NCBI RefSeq assembly: GCF_918797505.1
Contig: NC_092797.1
Location: 39,631,372-39,695,371, forward strand
Direction of reading: 5' to 3'
DNA: 64,000 nt
From: Bemisia tabaci
Taxonomy: Eukaryota; Arthropoda; Insecta; Hemiptera; Aleyrodidae
Shown here: positions 31,501-44,700 of the stretch, piece by piece
Layout: each line of letters starts with the position of its first letter
Numbering within the stretch: the stretch's first letter is position 1
Notes under the pieces: model-generated
What the model saw: only the letters and a program-made list of their open reading frames with translations
Told to the model about the DNA's origin: nothing
Database searches by the model: none
Program-made: the position numbers and the translations under genes

Positions 31501-34500
31501 ATATTATACTGCAAATACACAATTAAAACTTTTGCCACAACTTGAACTGGTTCCTTGGAGACTTAACATAACCGGTGATTATTTTATATATTGAACATTC
31601 CAAAAATCATCATTAAATTAGACGGAAATAGACATAATTTTGGCGAATGGATTTGGTCGAGTTTTTCGACCAGATCTGCATGGTTGCAAACAAAAGGAGA
31701 AAAACGCTTGGCTGAAGTCAAGAACTAAACTCAGTTGCTTGGTGAATTTTAGCCAATGTTTGCATCCATTCACACCACCTCGGGAGGTGGGTCAAAAATT
31801 TTGGATGTGGTCGTCATTGCTGCCAGCATGCAAACCAAATGTTATAGGCACACCGTCACCGAGAGGGAATTTTGTTTTGCTTCATTGAGAAGGCAAAAAA
31901 AAATTATATTAATTGATAGAATCAATAAAAGTATCAGTTGAGGGACACTTACTTTCTCCATTCTTGAAAATTCTGAGTTCCCTTTCACCTTGCGGTTCAA
32001 TTTTGTTGACTAAAGCTGATCCAGTGCGTATTGAGTTACGGCACACCATTACAAAAATTGCCCTGGTGATTCTTTTCCATGATTCTTCTATTTTTTGTTC
32101 CAACCACACTGTGACTTCTACACTGCTTTTTCCAACATAAGTTACTTGACCAGATATCTTAATGTCTTTTTTCGGCTAGAATGAGAAAAAGATATTGAAA
32201 AAACTAAAATTTTCAAAAGAAAGAAATACTTTGCAATTAGAAACTAGAATGTCTGGTTCAGTTAAGAAAGGACGTATGTACGATTAGTTTCCCTATGCAC
32301 ATCACTCGCACTCACTGAAATGAAAAATTCTTATTATATGTGTGCATGAAAAATATAAAATCAATTCAGAATTTTAAAAACCTTCTTCGGGGTGTCACTT
32401 CCTACGATTTGCCAGGACAGCCATTGTTCATAAAAAATCTGCATCACAATGGATACAGTTACATTCAGACTGAACTGGCTAGGCTAGGATATAGACAATG
32501 CAGGGGTGGATGAAAACAAGCAACAGTGAAAAGAAATTTTGTCATTCAGCAGGCGTCTTCATAGCCATGAATTATTCACCTGATTGTGAAATGTCCTCAT
32601 ATTTCGATACTGTTAGTATTTAAAGTTAATTTTGAGTTTTCTGCATTGAAATATATTCTTTTTATTGCATTTTGTGCTTGTATTATCAACTCTGGAGATG
32701 AATTATTGATCAGAACGAAAACTCAACGTGAAGGGAAATGAACGAAACTGAAGTGATAGAACGAAACAACACGTAGGAACACAAGAACACGTAATTAGTG
32801 TGAGCACTCACTAACAATGAGACAAAATAATCGTAAATCACCAAAAACAAAGTAAAATTTACCTTAGGCGTGATATCAGTGAAAGATACTTCATCAACCA
32901 TAAGTGTTACAATCGTATAAGGGCAAGGAATATCAGCTGGAACATTGGGATTGTATAAGTGTTTCATCACAACAGATACTAGAATCAAAATAAAACAAAT
33001 AATAAGGAATTATTATATCATGTAAAGTAACACACTCAGTGAAATTAGAACTAGAATTACCATAAATAATATGGGGTAAAAATAGTTATAGAGAAATAAT
33101 TATTAATATAGTGCCCAATAGTTACATAAAGGACGTTTATGTCAGATGCATTTTATGTGCTGGGTGCATCCTCAGAAACATCTCAACGATGAAAACATTA
33201 TTGCTAAAATTGATAAAAGCTCAGCTCTTGAAAAAGATCTTGATAAAAAGTCCAATCATCATATTACACGTATCTGATAGGCACACGTAGCCGAAAAGGG
33301 GGTTAAAACCGCCCTGAAACGTCCCTGGTATCGTGTTGTGTTTCGGCTTTGCTTATCCATTTTTTTTGTGTAAATGTTTTCATTTAATTCATTGGATTAC
33401 TTGGGTATTGTTCTTATTTTTGACAAAATTGCTGAAAATCCGCGTGATAACTGAATTTAACAGCCATCAGAATGCCACTGAGGATGTGTCTCTTGACAAA
33501 ATAAATCAGACAAGAAGGTAAAATATCTCTGTAACACTCAGGCATTTAATGTGTTGATGCTAATTTTAAAGGTCTACTAAAGTAGTTATAAACATGCAAA
33601 AACAAAAACAAAATATGTCTTTAAAAAACCGTCTGATAGTATTTTATGCGATTTTGTGATATATATTCTCAATCTCCTTACTGCTTCTTTAAAATTTTTG
33701 AAAAACAAATTCATATTTCTTCTTTTTTCTTGATTCAATAACTTCAAAGGTGCAGAAACAAATTTTGAACAAATGCACTTCATAAGTCTTCAACAGAATT
33801 CATTGAAAGTCCATATCTGATTATTTTTTTAAAGAGCGACGCCAAGAATGGCACAATTTGGGCCAGAAGGGATTTTTCTGAAACCGGGCCCAAACGATAC
33901 CTTATGATCCCCTAAAACTCTGGTAAAAATTTTAGCTTGAGTATACGCACGGTTTTTGAGTAATGAGGGGGCAAAGTTGCCAAATCGCCATCATTCTGGA
34001 CAGCATTTCTACAGCAAAAAGACGGGGAAAACGGACGAAAAAGTTACACCTTTGATGGGTTTCGGCTGTAAATGCTCTCATTGGGCTCCCAAGCATTAAA
34101 CTGTGTTCAGTTTCAAAACTTTTGGTCGCACAGTGGTCCAAAATGGGGAGAAATCGTCGACAAATCAGGATTCTTTGTCAAATATTTAGAAAAGGAAGTA
34201 AAATTGTCGGTCTGCTGCAGTTTTATTGGCTAACAATGTTCTTATCGGTTCTCAATGCATGAAATTGTGTTTAGCTTCACAAATTTACATCGCACAGTGG
34301 TCAAAAATGGGGGAATTGGTGGACAAATTAAGATCCTCTGTCAAACATTTTAAAAATGAAGTGAAACTGTTGGTCCCCAGTAGACTTTAGATCCCGGAAA
34401 AATTCATGTTTTTACTTTTTTTAATTATTACTACATGTCAGACTGTATTGTTTATAGAACGTTGTTATAGAATAGGCTTTGTAGCATTATCTCAATAAAA

Positions 34501-37500
34501 TATGCAAACTTTCAGAAATTTAAAAAAAAGAAGGAAAAATGGAGAGAAAAAATTAAAAAAAGATTAAAATAGTCAAAAAAAAAATTTAAAGAATTTTTCC
34601 GGGATCTAAAGTCTACTGGGGACCAACAGTTTCACTTCATTTTTAAAATGTTTGACAGAGGATCTTAATTTGTCCACTAATTCCCCCATTTTTGACCACT
34701 GTGCGATGTAAATTTGTGAAGCTAAACACAATTTCATGCATTGGAACCGATAAGAACATTGTTAGCCAATAAAACTGCAGCAGACCGACAATTTTACTTC
34801 CATTTCTAAAAATTTGACAAAGAATCCTGATTTGTCGACGATTTCTCCCCATTTTGGACCACTGTGCGACCAAAAGTTTTGAAACTGAACACATTTTAAT
34901 GCTTGGGAGCCCAATGAGAGCATTTACAGCCGAAACCCATCAAAGGTGTAACTTTTTCGTCCGTTTTCCCCGTCTTTTTGCTGTAGAAATGCTGTCCAGA
35001 ATGATGGCGATTTGGCAACTTTGCCCCCTCATTACTCAAAAACCGTGCGTATACTCAAGCTAAAATTTTTACCAGAGTTTTAGGGTATCATAAGGTATCG
35101 TTTGGGCCCGGTTTCAGAAAAATCCCTTCTGGCCCAAATTGTGCCAAAAAACGGTCGTTTTTGGCGTCGCTCTTTCTTGCACAAATAGACTATGAGAAAA
35201 ATACCTTTCACTTTCTTTGGCATTCGTGCCAAGATATTTCTAATAACATTCTAAATGATATTTCTAATGGAAAGAGATTTTTCTAAATCAGAGCTATGAC
35301 TATGGAAAATAATGTTTACCAGCAAACAAATCTAAATCTTCCAACAAGCGTCCAATTCGCACAAATCCAAGGGAAGTCACATATTTCTCTTGCAGTTGAA
35401 CATCAGAACTAAGGGGTATAACAGCAGCTTGGAAGCTATCCTGTAATATAAAAATATGATAATGAAAGTCTTTTTTGAAGATGATGGTATGATACTCGAG
35501 AAAATAAAAGGAAAAAAGAAAGAAATGATATAAAACATACAATTACCAAGAGGAAAATATGTGAGCTCCTGACTTAGAAACTGACCAACCAATAGTTGAA
35601 GAAGGATTTCAGAAAATAGAATTTTAATCAAGGTCACAATGTAGTGAAGAAAAACTTGGTTTAAATAGTTTTTTGATGACTTTGTACGACTGAAATCATT
35701 CTTTTGAACCGCAGATAATACAGCAAAGCTTCCTATTTTTATTGAGTACACTACAGTAAGTATGTTTACTAAAATGAATGATTCTTTGACTTGCTAGCAC
35801 TTGGGACTTGGGTTTTCTATCAGCAGAGAATAGACAATGAGTTAGGTACTCAAAAAGCAGAAAATGTTAGTTACATTTGCTGTCTGAACACAGAAACCTA
35901 AATAGCGCTTTGGACCTTTAAGAATGATCGGAATCATAAAAGTAGATATAAACTGAAATTTTGTAAAATTAAACATTAACAAACTAGGGAAAAGCCTTGT
36001 GCAGATTTCTAGCCTTAGAAGCCATGTGAAAACTTTCCAAAATTCAACCGCGGTAATGGTCATATCTTAGAGGTCATCTTCATGAGTGAAGCACATTCTC
36101 TAAAAACTTGTCCGCTCTGCCTGGCCAACTCTGTTGATTGCAAAAAAAAGTAGGAACGTAGATAATCAGCATTACAAGATTGGTGCAAATCTTGATGTAA
36201 TTAGAAAAAAGTGTAGGCTGAGTTATTACTTATTACTATTTGTCCCGTCACACATTTTCTGCAGATTGTAACATTTACCTGCATTGTCCTTGCTGGAATC
36301 TCATCTTGGGATTGAGGGAGATACTTTAAAAGCTGGCTCTTATCTTCTTTAGGGATGAGAGAATATCCAGGAGATATTCCCATTTTTTCGATCAAATTCA
36401 ATCGAACTGAAAAAACCATAAGAATACATCACTGTTGCAGAATGTAAAATATACAACATAGATAATTAATGAATTCATGAATGAAACGAATAAATCTCCT
36501 TCATGCCATGATATCCAAAAAAGTAATCATAGGTACCCTTATCAAAGGTCCATCTAGGCATAAGCAACATAAATCACTGTTCGAGGCAGAAATTGTTAAA
36601 GGTCAACGAAATAAAAAAGTGGAGGGGGCAGTTTTCAAAACCTTTTTCTTTTTTGCTTTGTTCTTGTAGCGTCAACTTTGTATTTATGTAACATGTATTA
36701 TTTTGAATAAAAATAAACTATTTATCTATCGATCAACAAGCCTCTGCCGTAATTTTTGAAAAAATTCAAAATTTGATTCAAAATCATAAAAGACCTTAAA
36801 TGAGGGGCTTGGAGGACAAGGCGCATAAGTGCAGTTCTTGCTATTTCGAGAAACACATGTTTGATTTTTCGAAATTACATGAATCCTTATGACAGAAAGA
36901 AAGTTCAAACTGATTTTTACATGCTGAAAAATTGGAATTTGGGAATGAATTTTTCACAGAATTTGTATTCAGACTAGTTTTACTTAATATCATTAGTACC
37001 TCAATTTGTTCAAAAATTGCACTTATGAATCTTGTCCTCTGAGCCCCTTAAATATTATGGCTCTTGAACAAAATTATTTGGCTGCAACAACTCAAAAAAA
37101 AAAAAAAATTATAGCACCTTGGTACAAATCATGCCACCGAGCAACTTCTATCATCATGGAAAGGATAACATGATTGAGGGACCCCTTGCATTAAGAAGAA
37201 AATATTGAAAGCGGTAGTAAATTTCTTAGATGAATCATCTAGTAAACTATGCTGAATGCCAAAATAGTTGAAAATCTCATTAAAATGGCAAGAGAGCAGA
37301 TCCAATCGTTACTAAATACCGAAGGTGCCAGTCATAAATATGTATTTTCTGTTTTATTCTAAAAGTTGATCCGATCGTTTGGTAACTCAAGGTGATACTT
37401 AAAATGTCATATATAGCCGTACACAAAAAGAAAAGGCTCACTTTCTTGCAGTGTGGGAATTTTTTCCTCATCAGTTTCGGCACCAGCGCTGGAAGATGAA

Positions 37501-38258
37501 AAAAAAGAGGCAGGCCCTCCTGAGGTAGATCTAGAATTTGAAAAACAAAGAGAGTAGAAAAAAGCAGAGAAAAACCAATGAATGTTTACAGTTCTGAAAG
37601 AGGACAAAGACAGCTGATGGGCAGGAAAAAAAGGAAACTATGCTTAATTTGTCTGATGCACTTCGATTAGCGAACTTGAGAGTAAAATTTTGGGAAACAC
37701 AATAGGCTAGGCCATCAGAGTAAAGTCTAAAAAAAAGCACACTTCTATTCAATACATACTATAAATTATTCTGCGCACCTCATACTGATGTGCAGATCCT
37801 TTGTTTCCCAAGAGAAGTTAGTTACATTTTGTTTCAAAACATCCGATCTTACAGAGCTCTTATGAAACATTTTTTTGCATTATTTATGCATTTATCTGTG
37901 ATTCACTGATACAGGTTAATGCGTTTGAATTTTAACTGTAGAAATGTTGATCCTCGTCATATAGCAAAATTACGTTCGCTCAACTTCGTTCAAGGTTAAA
38001 AAGTAGGCGAAAACAACACTACAAGAAATGGTATTTTCAGCGAATTCCGATCTACTTCTGCAGATGACTGACTTTAAAAATAGATAAGCAGATTTTAAGG
38101 AGGTATGTACTTGTGATATGGCATTATCCTACTTACTTTGTGGCATATTTGGAGGCCCGCAAAATATCACGAAGACTGCATAGCTCTTTATGCACGACAG
38201 GTGCTGAATAAAAATTGCGTGAGACTAACTTAAAAAGGAACATTTTTCGATGCAACAT
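28507..38258 (-). CDS. Acot9: Acyl-CoA thioesterase 9, mitochondrial (11 coding exons, 452 aa)
   Basis: ACOT9-type enzymes hydrolyse acyl-CoAs to free acid and CoA in mitochondria. Exons: complement(28507..28580, 29059..29209, 29744..29831, 30325..30410, 30960..31162, 31953..32175, 32863..32978, 35320..35440, 36279..36406, 37442..37488, 38137..38258). All phases agree and the total is 1359 nt including TAA. The start (MLHRKMFLFKLVSRNFYSAP) is a basic, Ser/Arg-rich mitochondrial presequence. Two hotdog folds follow. The first (about 105-250) has RIGRLLEDLD and ends near FVMVCRNS. The second (about 300-440) has NTVFGGYLMRLAVELAW and NPVEVGSLL, both typical of ACOT9. Length is close to the vertebrate protein (about 440). 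The stop codon overlaps a CA|GTAAGT donor, so an alternative last exon is possible. Transcription is divergent from Mlf. Confidence 0.93.
33831..35175. repeat. Long foldback (inverted repeat) in an Acot9 intron
   Basis: The left arm 33831-34405 and the right arm 34591-35175 are reverse complements with very few differences, apart from an 11-base gap near the outer end. They are separated by a 185-bp AT-rich loop. Outer ends are AAAGAGCGACGCCAA and its inverse. Each arm also holds two diverged direct sub-repeats, marked by CGCACAGTGGTC at about 34127 and 34292 in the left arm. A 69-codon frame is present on both arms in mirror orientation, as expected from symmetry. It lies in the intron between the exons at 35320-35440 and 32863-32978. 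Confidence 0.93.
36801..37050. repeat. Family C MITE, copy 4
   Basis: The left end TGAGGGGCTTGGAGGACAAG and the right end (CTTGTCCTCTGAGCCCCTTA) are inverted. The internal words (TGCTATTTCGAGAAACA, AGAAAGTTCAAACTGATT) are shared with the other copies. TTAA flanks both sides. It is in the Acot9 intron 36407-37441. Confidence 0.85.
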
Positions 38259-38728
38259 GATTGACAGATATTATGGTGTTAAAATCATGATACAATTACG
38301 AATATCATAGTTTACTATCAAATATTCAGCGCCCCAAAGAGAACAAAAGTGAAATGGTCGAACAGGCAGTGACAGTGACAACAAGATAATAGCAACAGAA
38401 CTGATGATAACACTATCAGTAAAGAATGACGTCATCATTCTCCACTCACCGAATACGTCACGATTGAACGATCGATACACTCAAATCAAAAAAATGCGCA
38501 GTGATGGCAACGTCGCCCTATTTCTTTATCCTTGTTAGTTCTAGCAACTTCCATTGCTATATTTTGCGACTTCGGAGCAATTTTTTACGTTCTTCGTCCT
38601 CGTCCTTTTTGTGAAACGTTAACGTGTCACTTGTCAGTCTTAAATCTTAATAAACCCTCGCCTCGTTATTTTATCGATTAGTGTCCCTTTCTGTCCTTCC
38701 TGCAAGTGTTTTCACATCCAGTGAAAAA
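38259..38728. promoter_or_regulatory. Shared head-to-head promoter region of Acot9 and Mlf
   Basis: Only 470 bp separate the two start codons, on opposite strands, so both 5' UTRs and core promoters must fit here or begin inside it. No clear TATA box is placed correctly for either gene, which is usual for housekeeping bidirectional promoters. TGACGTCA-like sequence (ATGACGTCATT near 38427, and CGTCA near 38457) could bind CREB/ATF-type factors. Confidence 0.55.
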
Positions 38729-41700
38729 ATGTTCGGATCCATGATGGGAGGATTCGACATGGGTATGGGATTTGACGATGACGATATGTTCGGGTGAGCA
38801 CAACATAATATCCAGTACTCTGTAGCTCTTAGGCGTTCTGTAAAGGATTGCAGTCCTACCTCTCATCCTTGATCCATTTTTCACTCCACAGCATCGATTT
38901 ATGTACCCTCAGTCGGCTCGTTTCATCTCGCTCTCAGCTAGCTTTGGTTTATCTGATTTATCATTCTGATCCATCCATGTGTTCGTTTTTCAGACATTTC
39001 AAAGGTTCCAACAATGTCACAGTTTGCTAGGAAAATGCTCACTGTAAAACCTCTGACAAAGCTGATGAACCAAGTAGTACAATCTTACCTTATTGGCATT
39101 GTCTCATCTGTTAAAGTCGGCCCATCTGGCGCAGTTCTGTGACCTAACTGAATCCATTTTATGAAACTTGGTTTTTTAACTGTCATCAAGAGTTTCTGCT
39201 CTCCAAAGTCAAGCATCGAAAGGCTCAAGAAAATCTTAAACTTGTGTGAAGTTTGCACTGTCAAAGCTCCAGGGGCTAGAGCGTTAAGAGAGCTTTATAA
39301 GAGCATTCTACAGTCTGCCTCTGATAACTTGTCTTTTTTTGATCTTTGCAAAGAGAATTCCGACAGTGAAGAAAGACAAGTTTTCCGCCATGGACTGTTC
39401 CCCGTTTGCTTGGATGGGCCTTGAAGTGGGAAATGTGATCATTCTTGATTGTCTCTCAAACTCAGAACGGGACCAGACGGCCCTGTACTGCTGAAAAATA
39501 TTGAAATGAAAGTTTGCATGTAAGAGGGACCAGTAATGTTACTGTCAGCTTTGAGAATATGGTGTGCGGTTTAGTATTTTCCATCTCTCATGACAATATT
39601 CAACTCCTGCTTATTGTTGCGACGGATTTCAGTATTTAATTCAAGTACATAAAGTCTATTTGCAATTTATCACGAGGATTTCTTGTATACAAGTTCAGCC
39701 CATTACCTTACATTTCTAAATCTAGTTAAATTACAGTGAACTTTTCTGCGACAGTAGGAATGCTTTGTTTATATTATGTTTTATTTTTTCTGCTTGGTGT
39801 ACTTAGATGGCAAAATTATTGTTCATTCAACTTACTGATTCATGATATTTTCTCTTGCAGAAACCCCTTCAGGCAAATGAACAACATGATGAACTCAATG
39901 CTTGCAAATCCATTTGGTGGAATGTTTGGGCAGAACATGCTCATGGATCCTTCTCAACAACAGAGACGAGGCCACCACAGGAATAATGATATGATGATGC
40001 CTTTCGGCGGAATGTTTGGAGGAATGCAACAACTCATGTCTCAAATGAATACTGACCCGAACTGCCATTCCTTCAGCTCCAGTTCTGTAATGACAATGAC
40101 CAGTGGCCCAGATGGTCGGCCGCAGGTTAGTCACATAAACTCACGCTTTTAGTCTCCTAAAGACTTGTCCTATATTTTTATTATGAAAGCGTAAACCCTG
40201 TGTCATTGTTTATGATGTTACAATGTACCCATCACATTTTAATTTTCTAGAAAAGGCCCATTCATCATTCCACCTAAAATTTTATTTTACTTTTTCTTGC
40301 TTTTTCTACAACATCCTCCGAAAATCTTGTGCTGAAGCGTCGTACAGCATTTAGTTGAGGAAATCAAATATGAGCAGAAATTGTTGAACGCGACGATCAG
40401 AAATGTAATGAACTGTGTGATTGTTAAATCATTGCTTGTATTTTCATTTTCTTGCATTTGCATATTTTTTTAATGACACTTTGAGTATACCAACTGATTT
40501 GCACCTTTTATTTATCTAGGTTTTTGAAATTTCCCCACTGTATAAATCAGGGAGAACACTAATGAAATGACCTGCAGGTCAGCTCCATGCCTTAGAAAAT
40601 ACTCTATTTCTATTCTTAAGAACATAGTTCGCGCACTTTTAAAAAGACTGTGCCGCTCATCTGAATTCTTTTAGCTCCAATCCCAGAAAGTACTGCTTGA
40701 TAGTCCATCTCGCAACTGGTAAATCGCCTGTTGGTAGAATATTCTAAAGGGAGTGCCTGTCATATTCTGATATAACTCACAACAGTGGCGTAGACCGAGG
40801 GGGGGTGTCTAGGGGTCTGGACCCCCCCCCCCCCTTAGCCTCGTCGATTGTGCCATTTTTTTTACTCTCGGAGGGTAGACATAATGTATTATCAGGGACG
40901 TACACAAAATAATGTAAATTTACCATAACGTTTTTAAATGCCCCCCCCCCCCCCCCCCTATTTAGAGAATTCCTAGTTACGTCACTGACCCGCAACAACA
41001 TTCATCTTCTGTTAAAAGCGTCCACCTATCAACACCTGCTTACCTCATGTAATATCCAGGTCATGTCTTTCTGTTGATAGGTCTATCAAGCATCCTCATC
41101 CACGCGGCAAGGTCCAGGGGGCGTGAAAGAGACAAAAAAGACACTGTGTGATTCAAGAAAAGGTATTAAAAAAATGCAAATTGGCCACCACATTGGGGAA
41201 AGAGCTCATGTCATTGAACGAGAGCAAGACTTAAATTCAGGACAGCAAGAAGAAAATCAAGAATTCATCAACCTTGAAGAAGGTATTCCACTCCTGTATA
41301 CATGCAACAAGTTTTTTCGGTGATACTTAATGACAGTTCACAGATTCTTCAAAAATTTGACATCTTAAAAAGTTAAAACTGATGATCTTAGTATTTTACT
41401 TTTAATGTATATTATTGGCCCTTAATTCTACTAGCATTTGAATTTTTCTTTTTACATCTATAAGCTTTAAATACTCACATGAAACTTTTTTATATAACGA
41501 AAGCCTGTATGTACGTGCCTTGAAATATCTTCATCCAGAAGTGCAGAATCTTTTAAGCTTTGAAGTTTTAAGCTTTGAATCTTTTAAGCCTGCCTGCTAG
41601 CTCAAAATTTTACATTTGGCTTTCTAAAAACCTTCCCTAAATTTCATAAATAAGGGCCTTATACTATTGATTTTCGACTTCTGACCCTTGAAAATGGCCC

Positions 41701-44700
41701 TACTTCCACAATTTTAAGAGCCTCTCCACATTTTTAGCGCCTGGGCAGGCGTTTGATCGAGCTTTTTCTGCCCGCCTGTTTTCATCTACCTACATTCTAT
41801 AAGCCTTATTCATAATCCAGTAAGTGAGTCATTCAATGATCAAGTCATACCTAAGGAGCCCTCAGCCAAAAAAAAGCTCCCGTCTTTTATAAGCTTGTGT
41901 TGAAGTTAAAAAATCCCTCTACCCTCTCCCATTGACTGGGAAAGGTAGTATTCACTAAGTAACTTTTTCAAATTTACACAACGTATTAGTAAAGTCACCA
42001 AAGTATGAATAGAAAAAGAAACTGAAGTTTAATCTCCTCTCCTTCAGATGAAGCCGACTCATTCAACCATGAATGGATGCAAAAAACTCAAAGGTACTCC
42101 CGCAGAGGACAGCATGATGCAATTGGCTATGGATCCCCAAGGCATCATCGTCACTCAAATGGACCTCAACTTGCTCTTCCTTCCAGCACATCCCATAGGT
42201 AATAGAAAATAACTATTAACTATTCTCTCTCTGTAGATTTCCTAATTTTTAGTCTATTAGTGCGAGAGAGTTAATACATTCTTGAGTTTTGTAAACAATT
42301 GTGCTTCAGTTCAGGAGAAGATTGAAGTTTAATAATAACTGAATATATCTTCTATGACTGATAGAAATAAAAAAAACTCCGATCAAGGCTCTGTAAATCA
42401 CGTCCTTCCTTTTACAGATGCCTCATTTGACCCTTTTCCATCCATCCTTTTTTATTTCCTTTCAACCAATTGTTCGTTCTGTTTTAAGACCCTCTCAAAT
42501 ATTTTAAGTTTCTCAAAAGATGAGTGTATTGAATGTATCACTGGTTTTCAGGTACAGGAACTGAATTTGTGATATGAAGCTTTTAACACCAAAATGGACC
42601 TTTTCAAAAGTATACTCAGAAAATTATAATCCTTTGATGAACAAATTCCGAAAATTTTCTCCCAAGATTTGAAGAAGGAACTATTTTCAAGAATCTTTTA
42701 AAACAACATTTAGAACCCTCACCAATTAAAGTCTCTGGAAGTGAACCCTCTCTAAGTATCTAAAATTCAAGTGAAACATAGGTGACACAATTTTTTTAGT
42801 TCAATTGAAGTTGAAATAAAACAATTATGATGGAGTTCTCCTGTACTTTTTTTCTTCGCAAATCCATCTATTCTGTAAGCGAGTATTTACTAAAGCTTAC
42901 CATGAGCCAAAATCTGTGTCACGTTTAAGTAATGAAGCTTACATAAGTTATTTGACCCCCTTGCCTAGTAGTCACTTCTAAAAATTTAAAATGAATCCTT
43001 AAAAAAGGGATCTCTAGTTGATGTTAGTATCAATCAAAAAAGCTTATCTGTGTATCTGCGTTTTTATAGCTAACTAACCGTTTTTAAACGTCAGCATCCA
43101 AGCACCAAAGTTGCCTTGAGTTAAATAAATAAGGCGCTTTTTGGGCATGGTGCCTGTCGGATTTGAAAACTGTTGGATTAAAAGCTCCTTTCTTTGCTGC
43201 TGTAGAAATCGAAATTATGGATACCCACTTTGTGTCCATATCCCTTTGTTGAATATGGGAACTTTCTTTTCCTCCATCATGTCCTAATTGCATCAGTGGC
43301 AAGGTGGTGCATATCCATAAACATGGATTCATTCCTGACTGCAGCGTTTTGGTGTCAGTTAGTTTGGAGAAGAATGCTCAAATGATTTCTTTTTCAACTG
43401 TGCAACACTGGTTGAATGGGTTTCCCACTCCACCATGAAAATAATTGGTTAAAATAAAGAATGTGTAAACGCATTTTAGCTTTTAAAAAAAACCAACTTG
43501 GGTCTGAATCAATTGCTGAGCTTCAAAAAGGGAGGGAAGGCAAAGAATTGTTTTAAAGTATACGTTCCGAAGTGACTGCGATTTTGAAAAGAATAAGCAA
43601 TGTAGGAAAAAGAAGGTAAGTCAAACATCTAGGAAAGAAGAGAAATTACTGAGATTTGGACTTGCAGTTTACTGCATGTAATTCAATCATTTTAGAATTG
43701 TTGGCCAGGAGGGAGTTGCAAATAAGAGAGTTGTATTGCCTTTCTTCGATTGATAGTATACTAATCTCTGGCCTAATTGTTTCAATAGGACTGTTTTAAA
43801 TTAAGTTGGTTAGGTGCAGACGCGTGTTGAATGTAACTATAATTAAAAAAAAAAAAATACCACCCTAAGTAATTTTGAGTTTCCAGTTGTGATAATGAAC
43901 CTAACATTTTCTCCCTGTAAAATAAAATGGGATGCATTTCGGAACTTGCTGTGATCGGATGTAATCCAACAAGATGTAATTCCCTAAAATTGGGTCACTC
44001 ACTTTTTATGCAACTGTGACTACTCTGCCAGGAATTAAGATTTCTCGATTTATTAATCACTGCAAACAACCACTCAGTTTTACAGGTGCACATTCAGCTG
44101 TTCCTTTTTAAGAAGCTTTCATTAACTGGAAGGACTCTGCAAACTCCTTATGAGGCTGTGTGCTGCTATCGACTTCCCATTTTTTTATTGCATCAAAAAC
44201 TCTTTTATGAATGCTGACCAAAAGTCATCTCTGTGCCAAATTTTTACAGGCTGTGAACATTGAAAAACGCAGCGCAAGTCTGTCTGGTGGGGATGAGATT
44301 GGGAGACAGAAAGAAATTGATTTGGATGGTGAAGCAAAAAGGCGTGCGGAATCTGAGATAAAACTGCCGCTCCATGGTTGTGGCTGCTGATCACAATGCA
44401 CTTAAACGCACTGGGGTTTTCCTTGTTGGCAGCTATGTAGCTCGTCCTGGAGTGCTAAAAGGAAGAGGGGTCTCTTTGACTCTTCATTGCTGCTCTGCCT
44501 CCATTTATTAAAAAAATTATCGAAACTTCAATCGCGGAGTGTGCGAAAACGGTGGCGTGTAGGAAGTTGGCGCAAAGATTATTTTTTGTCAGCATTCACA
44601 GATGAGTTTAATGCAATAAAAAATAATGGTAAATTGATAGTGGCACACAGCCCCACAAGTAGTTTCTGGGATCCTGTACGTTCATCAAGCTTTACCTCAT

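Noticed and set aside
33285..33350. tRNA-like hairpin (AGCCGAAA ... TTTCGGCT)
   Set aside because: One stem only; no cloverleaf arms, anticodon loop or internal promoter boxes could be placed.
33932..35063. Twin 69-codon frames in mirror orientation as a duplicated gene pair
   Set aside because: They are a consequence of the foldback symmetry. Sequence outside the frame is equally conserved between the arms, and there is no sign of coding constraint.
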